Part shown: one piece after another, positions 26,181 through 36,633 of the stretch
Layout: each line of letters starts with the position of its first letter
Position numbering within the stretch: position 1 is the stretch's first letter
Assembly (NCBI GenBank): GCA_003353845.1
Contig: PIVT01000032.1
Span: 1-42,193, forward strand
From: Pseudomonadota bacterium
GTDB taxonomy: Bacteria > Myxococcota_A > UBA9160 > JADFDR01
Direction: 5' to 3'
DNA: 42,193 nt
Notes under the pieces: model-generated
Seen by the model: only the letters and a program-made list of their open reading frames with translations
The model's database searches: none
Told to the model about the DNA's origin: nothing
Translations under genes and position numbers: made by a program

Positions 26181-26980
26181 GTTCAAAGAATGCAGCGACT
26201 GACTCCAAAGGCGTGCTCGTCGTTGGTGCTTTGGGAAAAATGGGCATCTGCGTGCGCGAGGCCTTAACGCAGGAGCCTCGCTTGCATTTGAGCGTGGGCC
26301 TTGAGCGGCCCGACTTTGAAGAAGAAATAGAAGCCCGGGATTTCACACTCACGAGCGATCCTGAACAAGCGCTTGAGAAGGCTGCCGTCGTCATTGATTT
26401 TTCGGTGCCCGAGGCCAGCCTCAATTTGGTTCGCCTGTGTGCCGACCGTGGCATTCCCAGTGTCATTGGCACTACGGGATTTAGCGAAGCGCAACGCGCC
26501 GAGATTGCGAGTGCGGCGAGTTCCATTCCCCTGGTCTTGGCTCCCAATTTTTCGGTGGCCGTGAACGTGCTCGGGCACCTGGCCCAACGCGCGTCAGAAC
26601 TCTTGGGCGACGGCTTCGATGCGGAGATCATGGAGATTCATCACAACGCCAAGCGCGACGCCCCCAGCGGTACCGCTCTTTGGTTGGGCGAGCACGTGGC
26701 CGCGGGCCGCTCGCAGGAGTTGGCCAAGCAAGCGTGTTACACGCGACATGGAGAAATCGGAGCGCGCCCACAAGGAGAGATCGGGCTGCAGACCTTGCGT
26801 GGCGGCGATGTCGCGGGGGAGCACACGGTTTATTTCTTCGGCGACGGCGAGCGACTGGAACTCACCCACCGAGCTTCCACGCGCGATCACTTTGCGCGCG
26901 GTGCTGTGCGAGCCGCGGCCTGGGTCGTGGACCAGGCAAACGGCCTGTACGGTATGAATCGCGTCTTAGGCTTGGATTAA
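26177..26980 (+). CDS. dapB: 4-hydroxy-tetrahydrodipicolinate reductase
   Basis: NAD(P)H-dependent second step of the diaminopimelate branch. 267 aa. Rossmann motif VVGALGKMG; IGTTGFSEAQ; APNFSVAVN; and the substrate signature EIHHNAKRDAPSGTA are all present. The final codons and stop lie in the first unit of a 12-bp tandem repeat, so three further in-frame stop codons follow the first. It is the last gene of the operon and converges on glnB. Confidence 0.96.
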   Translation: MSSKNAATDSKGVLVVGALGKMGICVREALTQEPRLHLSVGLERPDFEEEIEARDFTLTSDPEQALEKAAVVIDFSVPEASLNLVRLCADRGIPSVIGTTGFSEAQRAEIASAASSIPLVLAPNFSVAVNVLGHLAQRASELLGDGFDAEIMEIHHNAKRDAPSGTALWLGEHVAAGRSQELAKQACYTRHGEIGARPQGEIGLQTLRGGDVAGEHTVYFFGDGERLELTHRASTRDHFARGAVRAAAWVVDQANGLYGMNRVLGLD

Positions 26981-27028
26981 GGCTTGGATTAAGGCTTGGA
27001 TTAAGGCTTGGATTAAGACTTGGATTCG
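26969..27028. repeat. 12-bp tandem repeat GGCTTGGATTAA x4 (plus a diverged fifth) at dapB stop
   Basis: Four perfect copies fill 26969-27016 and a degenerate fifth follows to 27028. The first copy encodes the last DapB residues Gly-Leu-Asp and its TAA stop. Because 12 is a multiple of three, every further copy repeats Gly-Leu-Asp-stop in the same frame. Confidence 0.95.
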
Positions 27029-27039
27029 GCCGGAGTTTT

Positions 27040-27516
<477 letters not shown>

Positions 27517-27525
<9 letters not shown>

Positions 27526-28833
27526 GTAGGCATTCTCACTGTGCTCCGACTGGTCGAGCCCGACGTGCTCGCCTTCATCTGACACGCGTAGATTTCCCAT
27601 TAGTGTGCGCATGAGGACCAAGATGAGGAGGGTCGCGACGGGTGCGTAAAGCGCAGTAAATCCCACGCCCTTCAGCTGAATCCAAAGCTGTTCTCCCTTG
27701 GTGACACCATCCAAGGCAAAGGGAGCGGCAAAGATCGCCGTGGCCAAAGCGCCCCAGGTGCCGCCAATACCATGCACACCGAACACATCCAGCGAATCGT
27801 CGTACCCCATTTTAATTTTGACGAGAGCGACGAAGAAGTAACAAATGGGTGCACATAGGAACCCGATGGCGATGGCCGACAAGGGCGTCACGAAAGCACA
27901 ACCCGGTGTAATGGCCACCAAGCCTGCCACAGCACCGGTGGCCGCCCCGAGTACCGTGGGCCGACCGTGATGAATCCACTCAATCAGAATCCAACTCAGG
28001 GTGGCGGCCGACGCGGCCGTGGTCGTAGTCACCAAAGCCAGGGCCGCCGTGGCATCGGCGGCCAATTCACTACCGGCATTAAACCCGAACCAGCCCACCC
28101 AAAGCAGCGCCGTTCCAATCACCACCAAGGGCATATTATGGGGCGGCAGAGGCACCTTGCCGTAATCCTTGCGCGGCCCCAGGAACAAGGCCGCGGCCAG
28201 AGCCGAGTAACCACTGGACATATGCACCACTAGACCGCCGGCAAAGTCCAAGGCTCCGTCTTCGCCGATCCAACCTCCACCCCACACCATATGCGCCAAA
28301 GGCAGGTAAACCAAGATCGCCCAAAGCGAGGAAAAGACGATGTAGGGACCAAAGCGCATGCGCTCAGCAAATGCGCCGATCATCAGCGCCGGCGTAATGA
28401 TCAGGAACATGCCTTGAAACATGGCGAACAGCAGCTCGGGAATGGTTCCGTGCAAAGCTTCAGGAGCAACGCCCCGCAATCCGACTTTGGCCGAGTCCCA
28501 ACCCCAGAGCCCATGCTGATCTGCACCAAAGGCAATGGAGTAGCCCACCAACACCCATATCAGGCCCATGACCGCAGCGGAGGTGAGGCATTGCATGAGT
28601 AAGCTGAGCACATTCTTGGAGCGCACCAAACCACCGTAGAAAAGTGCGAGACCCGGAAGGGTCATCAGGAGCACCAGGGCACAACTCATCAACATCCAAG
28701 CGGTATCACCCGAATCCAAAACCGCCTCTTCCGCCGCATGGGCCGACGGTGAAACAGCCAAGAGCGCCACTCCAGCGATCAGGCCCTGGCATCCTTTGCT
28801 ATGCCGCATAGGAAAATTTCCCGGGATTCTCAT
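27517..28833 (-). CDS. amtB: Ammonium transporter
   Basis: 438 aa from ATG 28833, preceded by AGGAG at five bases (a GTG two codons earlier overlaps that site). An N-terminal signal peptide (about 1-33, ending SAHAAEE) precedes 11 predicted membrane helices, as in E. coli AmtB. Conserved pore features include GGLVVHMSSG (first pore His), DVFGVHGIGG (second pore His), AFAERMRFG, and the C-terminal tail with VSDEGEHVGLDQSEH that contacts PII. Pairs with the PII gene downstream. No sigma-54 promoter was found upstream by eye. Confidence 0.95.
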
Positions 28834-29191
28834 GCCCACTCCTTATTCGTTTTCTGAATTATTAATGCCAAGTACCCAAAGATCGAACAGACCTTGGCGA
28901 AGCCCCTGGCTACGAATCCGACTCTCCCCCTCAAACACTGATTCCATTGTGACGAGTAATGCAGAAAATTGCAGCTCACTTAAAGCAAAAGGCTGCTTCA
29001 TTTGGAATCGCTCGTTGTGTTCGTCGCCCAAGCCCTAGGCAGCCCTGCCTAAGACCTGTGCAATAGAATGCTCACTTCGGGCTCTGGCGGCTTCTGCTTC
29101 TCCCTCAGCCTGGTCCGAAAGTTGCATTGGCTTTCTCTCGACGATTTACACCAAGCCCATGAGCGAGACAGAAGCGAGATAGGAGCGAGAG
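28834..29191. other. Divergent regulatory region amtB / Fis-like gene
   Basis: A 358-base gap without a gene. Contains a perfect inverted repeat AGGCAG-CC-CTGCCT (29037-29050), a sigma-54-like promoter reading rightward (29111-29126), and three AGCGAGA motifs at 11-bp spacing running into the ribosome-binding site of the Fis-like gene (about 29162-29190). No matching sigma-54 element was found toward amtB. Confidence 0.5.
29111..29126 (+). promoter_or_regulatory. Sigma-54-like promoter upstream of the Fis-type HTH gene
   Basis: TGGTCCGAAAGTTGCA fits TGGCACG-N4-TTGCA except for TC in place of CA, with GG-N10-GC spacing (GG 29112-29113, GC 29124-29125). Transcription would begin near 29137, about 55 bases before the ATG at 29192. 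Confidence 0.5.
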
Positions 29192-29524
29192 ATGATTGAA
29201 GAAAAGCAGAACCGGGAAGCCAACTTGGAATTAGTGTTGAGCGGTCTGGTCCACGCCATGAACAAAGAGACGGAAAACGGTGCCCGCTTGTCGCTGCGCG
29301 AGTGGATGGACCTCGCGGAAAGCTGGCGTATTTGGGAAGCCCTGCGCCTGTGTCGAGGCAATCGATCCGCCGCGGCCCGTCAATTGGGAATCGGGCGCCG
29401 CACCCTGTACGCCAAAATCGAGCGGCTTGGTATTTCGTTTTCTGAGCTAGAGGCCGACGAGCCCTCGCCGCTCACAAAGAGCCTGCCGGAAACTTCGGAG
29501 AACTTGATACGGCGCGCCTGCTGA
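29192..29524 (+). CDS. Small Fis/NtrC-C-terminal-type HTH protein
   Basis: 110 aa, ATG with AGGAG six bases upstream. Residues about 36-82 match the DNA-binding domain of Fis and of NtrC-family activators: LREWMDLAESWRIWEALRLC followed by NRSAAARQLGIGRRTLYAKIERLG. The first 35 residues are helical and not assigned; there is no AAA+ or receiver domain, so it is a free-standing DNA-binding protein. It sits behind a sigma-54-like promoter and divergently from amtB-glnB, suggesting a role in nitrogen or sigma-54-linked control; this is inference from position. Its stop lies three bases from the stop of the convergent downstream gene. Confidence 0.8.
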   Translation: MIEEKQNREANLELVLSGLVHAMNKETENGARLSLREWMDLAESWRIWEALRLCRGNRSAAARQLGIGRRTLYAKIERLGISFSELEADEPSPLTKSLPETSENLIRRAC

Positions 29525-29527
29525 AGT

Positions 29528-30253
29528 TCATGGGCTAGTGGCTTCAGCCAGTAGCGATTGAATCTCAGGACGTGCCAGAAAAGCGCTCGTGTATGGGCAA
29601 GCCTGACGGAAGGAGTCCGTGGCGAAGAAGGCCTCGGCCGCGCGCAAATCTTCCACGCAGTCCAAGTCAAATCCGGGCGGCAGCAGCTCCGCCGATAGGC
29701 CCTCGCGCTCGGCTGCCGCCAGGGTCTCGTTCAATACACTTTCCGTGCTCATCCTCAGGTGGAACAGTGCCTCGCACAAGCTGCGCATGCCGATGAGGTT
29801 GTAGCCACCGTCTCGATCCGGGCACACAACCACTTCACTTCTCTCCAAGGCGGTGAGCGCTTTTTCAATATCGCCCTCACTCAAGCCAGGACTGTCACTG
29901 CCTCGGATTAGAATCGGAGAAAACCCTTCTTCAGCCAACTCCCGGGTTACCCGGGCCAGGCGTTCCCCGAGGTTTTTTCCACGCTGGGCTACGATCTGCA
30001 TCCCTTCGGAGCAGTGGCGCCGAAAAAATGGCAGCGCTTCGGGCGGATCAATCGCCACCACAAAGTGTAGGTCATGGGCCTGGGCCATGGCCTGCGATGC
30101 GGCCAGGGTATCTTGCAAGAGGGCTTGGTAAAGCTCCGCCGCTTGCCGGGCGCTAAAGGGCGGCGTCATGCGGGTCTTTACTTTTCCCGGGATTGGCTCT
30201 TTGGCAAAGAGAACCAGCACACCTCGCGAGTCGCGAGCGGCGGCTTCAGGCAT
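29528..30253 (-). CDS. DUF2064/TIGR04282-type glycosyltransferase-like protein
   Basis: 241 aa from ATG 30253 (upstream in-frame sequence belongs to the preceding gene). GT-A fold landmarks: VLVLFAKEPIPGKVKTRM near the N-terminus, HDLHFVVAIDPPEAL, RGSDSPGLSEGDIEKAL and VVCPDRDGGYNLIGM. The family resembles nucleotidyl- or glycosyltransferases such as CofC and is often in sugar or cofactor loci; its reaction is not known to me. It overlaps the ygfZ gene by eight bases. The last codons contain an inverted repeat (29534-29555) that may end transcription of the convergent gene. Confidence 0.85.
   Translation of the reverse strand: MPEAAARDSRGVLVLFAKEPIPGKVKTRMTPPFSARQAAELYQALLQDTLAASQAMAQAHDLHFVVAIDPPEALPFFRRHCSEGMQIVAQRGKNLGERLARVTRELAEEGFSPILIRGSDSPGLSEGDIEKALTALERSEVVVCPDRDGGYNLIGMRSLCEALFHLRMSTESVLNETLAAAEREGLSAELLPPGFDLDCVEDLRAAEAFFATDSFRQACPYTSAFLARPEIQSLLAEATSP
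29534..29555. terminator. Possible bidirectional hairpin at convergent gene ends
   Basis: GCTAGTGGCT and AGCCAGTAGC pair with one mismatch around a tiny loop, directly after the Fis-type gene's stop and inside the last codons of the convergent gene. No T-run is present, so termination is only suggested. Confidence 0.35.
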
Positions 30254-31256
30254 GGCCGCTGGCGAACAGGGGTAAGTCCACCACCTGGACCTCCTGGCCC
30301 TCGCTGCCCTCAGCCAGTTGTAGTCTCTGGCCGCTTTCGGCTTGTTCGGTTCGAACCATGGCCAATGCGACGGCACCGACGTGAGGCGAATGCGCGGCAC
30401 TCGTCAGCTTGCCCACGTTCTTTCCCTCGAAAAAGAGCGCTACTCCGGGCGCCGGTAAAGGCTGGCTTTCTTCCAAGCGCAACCCGACCAGCATCCGGTT
30501 CACGTGTCCACGCGAAGCCAGACGCGCTGTGATCTCTTGTCCGATATAACAGCCCTTGGTTGTTGAAATTACCTCTGCCAGGTGCACCTCTGCCGGAAAA
30601 ACCTTGGGCAATAGTTCCGTGTGCAAAGCGGGGCGCCCGGCCTCAATTCGCAACACCTCAAGTGCGCGCTCATCTCCCTCAACGAGTTCCAGTTTTTCAC
30701 CGGCCAGGCGCAGCGCGTCCAGGATCGGCCCCTCTGCAGTCGTTTCCAAAAGCAACTGCACCCCATCCTCACCGCTAAAACCAAAACCCAAGAGTGAGAC
30801 ATTCGAACCCGCGAGAGAACACTCCCTTCCCTGCCAGGCAGTGAAAGTCACCTCCTCCGAAAGGAGGTCACTCAACAAGTCGAAGCTCTTCGGGCCTTCC
30901 AGGCCCCAACGCTTCCATTGAGAGGTTATTGAAATCAGCTGAACGTCATCGGCAATAATAAACTTTCGCAAGTGGTTCTCTAGATCCACAAGAATCGTGA
31001 CGTCGGTCTCCAACAACAGGCTGTCCTCTCTTGCCCAAATGATCAGATCCGCAACGATGGCGCCTTTGCGGTCGAGCACCATGGCATAACAGCCAGCCCC
31101 TTGGGAGTTCACCGCTAGATTGCGCACATCGTTGGTCACCATGCCGTTGAGCCAACGCACGCGATCCCCACCTTGGACTTCCAATAATCCGCGCTGGGGT
31201 AGAGAATAAAGCCCGACACTCTTACGTGTCGACAGGACGGCTTCCGACGATTTCAT
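30246..31256 (-). CDS. ygfZ: YgfZ/GcvT-domain folate-binding protein
   Basis: 336 aa. Tetrahydrofolate-binding protein related to the GcvT aminomethyltransferase, involved in repair or assembly of some Fe-S enzymes in E. coli. The diagnostic motif KGCYIGQE is present near residue 237, with conserved RVRWLNGMVTNDV near the N-terminus and a C-terminal barrel (HVGAVALAMVR). It is the middle gene of a three-gene block, overlapping the upstream gene by four bases (ATGA) and the downstream gene by eight. FrdB, BioB and other Fe-S proteins occur in the window, but no direct link is shown. Confidence 0.92.
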   Translation of the reverse strand: MKSSEAVLSTRKSVGLYSLPQRGLLEVQGGDRVRWLNGMVTNDVRNLAVNSQGAGCYAMVLDRKGAIVADLIIWAREDSLLLETDVTILVDLENHLRKFIIADDVQLISITSQWKRWGLEGPKSFDLLSDLLSEEVTFTAWQGRECSLAGSNVSLLGFGFSGEDGVQLLLETTAEGPILDALRLAGEKLELVEGDERALEVLRIEAGRPALHTELLPKVFPAEVHLAEVISTTKGCYIGQEITARLASRGHVNRMLVGLRLEESQPLPAPGVALFFEGKNVGKLTSAAHSPHVGAVALAMVRTEQAESGQRLQLAEGSEGQEVQVVDLPLFASGHA

Positions 31257-32290
31257 TCACTGAGTTCCTTGATCTTTGCAATTCTTTTTTGTTGAGCGTC
31301 CATCCATTCGTCATGGCGCGCGCGCACGGCGAGATAATCATGCTCCGTATCAATGTCGATGGCACAACCTCCGAGTTCCGTTACGACATAACGCAGGGAG
31401 GCTTGAATACCCAGGCCCATGGCATTCGCACACTGTTCCATGGTGATGAACTTGCGAATCCAATTGGAGATTTTAGAGGAGCCGCGGCGGTGGAAATACG
31501 CAGCTAAGTGTACCTTTAAAAACAGCCAAACCAAGCCAAAGGCACCGCGCGGCATACGCGCCAGCTCCCAGGCAATGTTCAGCATGTTCAAAAAATTGCG
31601 CTGATAGCGAAAGTGATACAAGTCTCCGATCACCCTGCGACAACCGATGCGAGCCGGCTTGGCCATTTGAAGATTGCTCTGGCGGTATCGGCCTTCGCGC
31701 GCGTTGTAATAGGCGGGGATGATCCCCGGCTCCCCCACTTCCTGCGGTAAAAAATCTACAAGGGAATGTTCTTCCACCAGCCCGAAGACATAATCCACAT
31801 CGATAGCCAGCGCTTGTGTCAGAAAGTCCGACAACTCTTCTGGAAAACAAAAGGGCAGGTCCCCCGACAAATAGAAAAAGCGGCGATCCATCTCCTCTGG
31901 AAGCGGATCGCGTGGCGAATTTTCCACACCCGCGAGTGCCTGCCGATAGGTGCCCCAGGCATTTTCATACAAGTTTTTACCTTGGGGAAGAAGATGAAGG
32001 GGCTTGGTCAAGCGCTCCTGAACCTCGGCTTTTCCCAGAGAAGCTTGCAAGCGTGCGGCATTGCCCACAACCCACACTTCGGAGACCAGAGGAACCTCCT
32101 GCAGCGCCAGGATCGCTTGGACCACAAGGGGCCGGTCGCCCACTTCGAGGAAGATTTTACTTTCCCCGCAAACGGATTTCGCGTCTTGGCCATCACCGGC
32201 CAGCACGATGGCGGGAACTGCACGCCTATCGATCTGCCCGCGTGCGGCGTCCTCTGACTTTTGCTCTGTGCTGGGTTTCGCCTCTTCCAT
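31253..32290 (-). CDS. MobA-like nucleotidyltransferase, extended
   Basis: 345 aa. After a polar N-terminus, VPAIVLAGDGQDAKSVCGESK (about 26-46) resembles the nucleotide-binding LAGGxSxRMGxxK loop of NTP transferases, though the second Gly is Asp and the Arg is not evident. KIFLEVGDRPLV, LVSEVWVVG and RRFFYLSGDLPFCFP (metal/substrate Asp) continue the fold. GGCAIDIDTEHDYLAV is a typical C-terminal motif of this family. An insertion of about 100 residues (roughly 190-310) is unusual. Substrate unknown; the altered loop makes activity uncertain. Its ATG lies just after the divergent region facing the UbiA-like gene. Confidence 0.75.
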   Translation of the reverse strand: MEEAKPSTEQKSEDAARGQIDRRAVPAIVLAGDGQDAKSVCGESKIFLEVGDRPLVVQAILALQEVPLVSEVWVVGNAARLQASLGKAEVQERLTKPLHLLPQGKNLYENAWGTYRQALAGVENSPRDPLPEEMDRRFFYLSGDLPFCFPEELSDFLTQALAIDVDYVFGLVEEHSLVDFLPQEVGEPGIIPAYYNAREGRYRQSNLQMAKPARIGCRRVIGDLYHFRYQRNFLNMLNIAWELARMPRGAFGLVWLFLKVHLAAYFHRRGSSKISNWIRKFITMEQCANAMGLGIQASLRYVVTELGGCAIDIDTEHDYLAVRARHDEWMDAQQKRIAKIKELSE

Positions 32291-32425
32291 ACCCCATCCC
32301 TGAACACTGCGGTGGGCCGTGCCTTATTTTCAGATTACCCTGAAGCTCGTGCGGGGTCTAGCAGCCTGTTCAGTCAAAGAACGGAAGCGGGACCCGAAGT
32401 TGGTTACCTTGGCAATTGGAGCATC

Positions 32426-33217
32426 ATGCACCAACCGATATCCACTGACCCAGGATCTTTGCGCAGCCAGGTTCTCGACCCACTGGTTTATTCGAGTACC
32501 TGGATGGCCAGCGCGGCAGCCTGTCTCGCTTTTGCCGCCGGAAAAGCCATGGGACTCCCCTTTCCCACGCGTGCCGGCGGGCTCGTTTTCTGTGGAATTT
32601 TGCTGGTCTACAACCTGGACCGATTGCGAGATCTGGAGCGCGATCGCCTGACTTCTCCTCGCCGCTCGGCATTTATTGAACGGTGTCGAAAGCTCTTATG
32701 GATTCTCGTCCTGTTCAGTGCCTTGGGGGCAAGCCTGCTCTTGCTCAACGCGCCATGGAGGGTCCAACTCATTGCCGTGGCTGTGCTCTTGCTCGGATTT
32801 GCCCATCGTCGCATCAAACGTCTCGCCTATTTTAAAGAGCTCTATCTCTCTGCTGCCTGGTTGCTTGGCATTTTGGGCCTTCCAGCCAGCTATGCCACGG
32901 GCGCCCAACATCTCTCGCAGTGCGCCTGGGTTCTGGGGCCCGCTCTACTGGCCAACGACATGGCGGCGAGTCTTCGAGATAGCGAAGGAATCACAAAGAG
33001 GATCGGGTGCGGTCCGACTCTTCAGTGGAGTCGCGTGATCGCCTTGTTGGGGGTTGGGGTCGGGGTCTTTGCCACGGAAAGTGTTCAACCTCTCACGGCG
33101 GTTCCGGCCCTGACCGCACTCGCCCTATTCAGTTATCGACCCGGGGAGGCTTATGGATTTTTGGCTGTGGACGGAGCGCTCTTCGCGGGTGCGCTGATCG
33201 CTCTGGCACTGCTGTAG
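32426..33217 (+). CDS. UbiA-like integral membrane protein
   Basis: 263 aa from ATG 32426 (TTGGAG four bases upstream); the longer open frame upstream is not protein-like. Seven or eight predicted membrane helices. Two aspartate-rich loops resemble UbiA prenyltransferases: LLVYNLDRLRDLERDRLTSPRR and LLANDMAASLRDSEG, near the expected first and second motif positions. The first departs from canonical NDxxDxxxD, so the reaction (prenyl transfer to an aromatic or other acceptor) is only suggested. It ends 25 bases before a hairpin shared with the tRNA gene. Confidence 0.6.
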   Translation: MHQPISTDPGSLRSQVLDPLVYSSTWMASAAACLAFAAGKAMGLPFPTRAGGLVFCGILLVYNLDRLRDLERDRLTSPRRSAFIERCRKLLWILVLFSALGASLLLLNAPWRVQLIAVAVLLLGFAHRRIKRLAYFKELYLSAAWLLGILGLPASYATGAQHLSQCAWVLGPALLANDMAASLRDSEGITKRIGCGPTLQWSRVIALLGVGVGVFATESVQPLTAVPALTALALFSYRPGEAYGFLAVDGALFAGALIALALL

Positions 33218-33241
33218 ACGGCTGGCCAGAAAATTCGGCAT

Positions 33242-33275
33242 AAAAAAATGGCCCGAGAATTCTTCCTCGGGCCAT
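33242..33275 (-). terminator. Intrinsic terminator after tRNA-Ala
   Basis: Minus-strand ATGGCCCGAG and CTCGGGCCAT form a perfect 10-bp stem around an 8-base loop, followed by seven T residues. It ends the tRNA transcript and, from the other side, could also end the UbiA-like gene's transcript. Confidence 0.93.
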
Positions 33276-33287
33276 GCTTTGAAACCT

Positions 33288-33363
33288 TGGTGGAGCCGAG
33301 CGGGATCGAACCGCCGACCTATGCGTTGCGAACGCATCGCTCTCCCGACTGAGCTACGGCCCC
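33288..33363 (-). tRNA. tRNA-Ala (anticodon CGC)
   Basis: 76 nt with the 3' CCA encoded. Acceptor stem GGGGCCG/CGGCTCC includes the G3:U70 wobble pair that identifies alanine tRNA. D-arm GCTC...GAGC, anticodon stem ATGCG/CGCAT around loop TTCGCAA giving anticodon CGC (codon GCG), and T-arm with GGTTCGATCC. A strong terminator follows. Position 12 bases after a TACCGT -10 element suggests its own promoter. Confidence 0.96.
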
Positions 33364-33375
33364 ATCTGAGCGCCT

Positions 33376-33404
33376 ACGGTAGGCAAGGCCCCCAGGAGAA
33401 GCAA
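33376..33404 (-). promoter_or_regulatory. Sigma-70-like promoter for tRNA-Ala
   Basis: Minus strand TTGCTT (33399-33404), 17-base spacer, TACCGT (33376-33381), 12 bases before the mature tRNA 5' end. The -10 lies within a small inverted repeat GCCTAC-G-GTAGGC. Moderate consensus match; position supports it. Confidence 0.5.
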
Positions 33405-33429
33405 CTTCGAGAACGCGCCTCAGTGATGC

Positions 33430-33708
33430 CTATATGGTTTCAAAGAAGTAGGTCATTTTCACATCGAGCGCTTCGCTCAGCTTGTGCAAGGTCGAGATGG
33501 AAGCTGCGCTCTTGCCCAATTCAATCTGTGAAATGAGACTTACGGAAAGACCGGTTGCCCCTGCAATGTTCTTCAAGGTGAACCCGTTGCCCAGGCGACG
33601 AGTTCGAATTCGACTGCCCACTTCGTTGTTGATGCCTTGCTTGCGATTGAGGGCAATGACTGGCGTCGGTTGTACTTCCTGAGTTGTTTCTTGTGCTAGC
33701 TGTTCCAC
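33430..33708 (-). CDS. XRE-family HTH transcriptional regulator
   Basis: 92 aa from GTG 33708, which has AAGGAG nine bases upstream. Longer in-frame readings extend into the preceding gene and look non-coding. The Cro/C1-type domain occupies about residues 27-82: VGSRIRTRRLGNGFTLKNIAGATGLSVSLISQIELGKSAASISTLHKLSEAL, after which the chain ends almost at once (MTYFFETI). No effector domain such as a cupin is attached, so it resembles a stand-alone repressor or the DNA-binding half of a SinR-like protein. Target unknown. Confidence 0.82.
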   Translation of the reverse strand: MEQLAQETTQEVQPTPVIALNRKQGINNEVGSRIRTRRLGNGFTLKNIAGATGLSVSLISQIELGKSAASISTLHKLSEALDVKMTYFFETI

Positions 33709-33886
33709 GCGTACTGGCTCCTTTTCAGTATGACTGTTCGGTCCCTGCTGTTTTGGTCCCGCCGCATTGATCGCGGCCACCCTAAAACCTGTTCTAGTTG
33801 ATGAGTTGAAGTCTATCTGTATAAGGGGGGGTTCGTAAATTGTTGTAAACGCTAGTTTGGACTCATTTTTTCCTCTATATCTGGAA

Positions 33887-35991
<2,105 letters not shown>

Positions 35992-36094
35992 TCAGCTCGA
36001 CACGTAAATTCAACACATGGGGGAGAAGCAAATTAGCAAGGGATGGCGGCTTCTCCTCCCCCTGATGCCAACAAAAACAGCGAAACAGCCGAAA

Positions 36095-36124
36095 GGGGGA
36101 GCCCACCCGCAAGTGGGCTCCCCC
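36095..36124 (-). terminator. Strong hairpin terminator after the HhH gene
   Basis: GGGGGAGCCCAC and GTGGGCTCCCCC form a perfect 12-bp stem with a 6-base loop, about 30 bases after the stop codon. On the minus strand it is followed by TTTCGGCTGTTTCG, a loosely T-rich tail. Confidence 0.8.
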
Positions 36125-36155
36125 GCAACCCCGCCCTTTCTTCAGATGAAGGGCG

Positions 36156-36539
36156 CTATTGGGGAACGGTTGTTTTCCCCGAAAGTGTGAGATGAGGCTC
36201 CATGAGGGCCAAACTGGCGTTCCCAATCCCTTTCACCTCTAGCAATTCCTCTAGTGCCTTGAATTTTCCGCGCTGTTTCCGCAACGCGAGAATTGCCTGA
36301 GCGCGGCTCTCACCCACACCGGGTAGGAATTGCAACTCCTCCGAAGAGGCCGCGTTGATGTTCACCCGAACCACCGGCGCCAACTCTTGATCACCCGCCG
36401 CAACGGGCGTGGACAACAAGGGCATGAAAACCAAGAGGGCCAGAACCGTGAGCAAAACCCGACGAGGGGTTAGCGCGGAAAACCCGCTATGGGGCGGGGG
36501 CAGGGACAGGCTTGCGAGGGTCGTAGGTATTGCTTTCAT
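36156..36539 (-). CDS. ComEA-like helix-hairpin-helix protein
   Basis: 127 aa, start with GGAGA nine bases upstream. A membrane/signal segment (about 27-47, VLLTVLALLVFMPLLS) precedes a C-terminal tandem HhH domain: VNINAASSEELQFLPGVGESRAQAIL followed by FKALEELLEVKGIGNASLALM. This is the ComEA DNA-binding module that binds transforming DNA in the periplasm of competent bacteria; many non-competent species also carry such short proteins. Monocistronic, ended by a strong hairpin. Confidence 0.88.
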   Translation of the reverse strand: MKAIPTTLASLSLPPPHSGFSALTPRRVLLTVLALLVFMPLLSTPVAAGDQELAPVVRVNINAASSEELQFLPGVGESRAQAILALRKQRGKFKALEELLEVKGIGNASLALMEPHLTLSGKTTVPQ

Positions 36540-36612
36540 CTTTTCATTCTCCCCGGGACCAACAATGGGGCGAGATGAAACTTCTTTCTAAGCGACGTGG
36601 ACCCTCAACGAC

Positions 36613-36629
36613 CTTCCTGCGCTAGGAAG
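36613..36629 (-). terminator. Weak hairpin after polyprenyl synthase gene
   Basis: CTTCCT-gcgct-AGGAAG, a 6-bp stem a few bases after the ispB-like stop, with no T-run. Possibly a weak terminator. Confidence 0.35.
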
Positions 36630-36633
36630 CTCG

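Noticed and set aside
28834-29191. Sigma-54 promoter or NtrC site directed at amtB
   Set aside because: No TGGCAC-N5-TTGC-like element with GG-N10-GC spacing was found on the minus strand upstream of amtB, nor a TGCAC...GTGCA palindrome.
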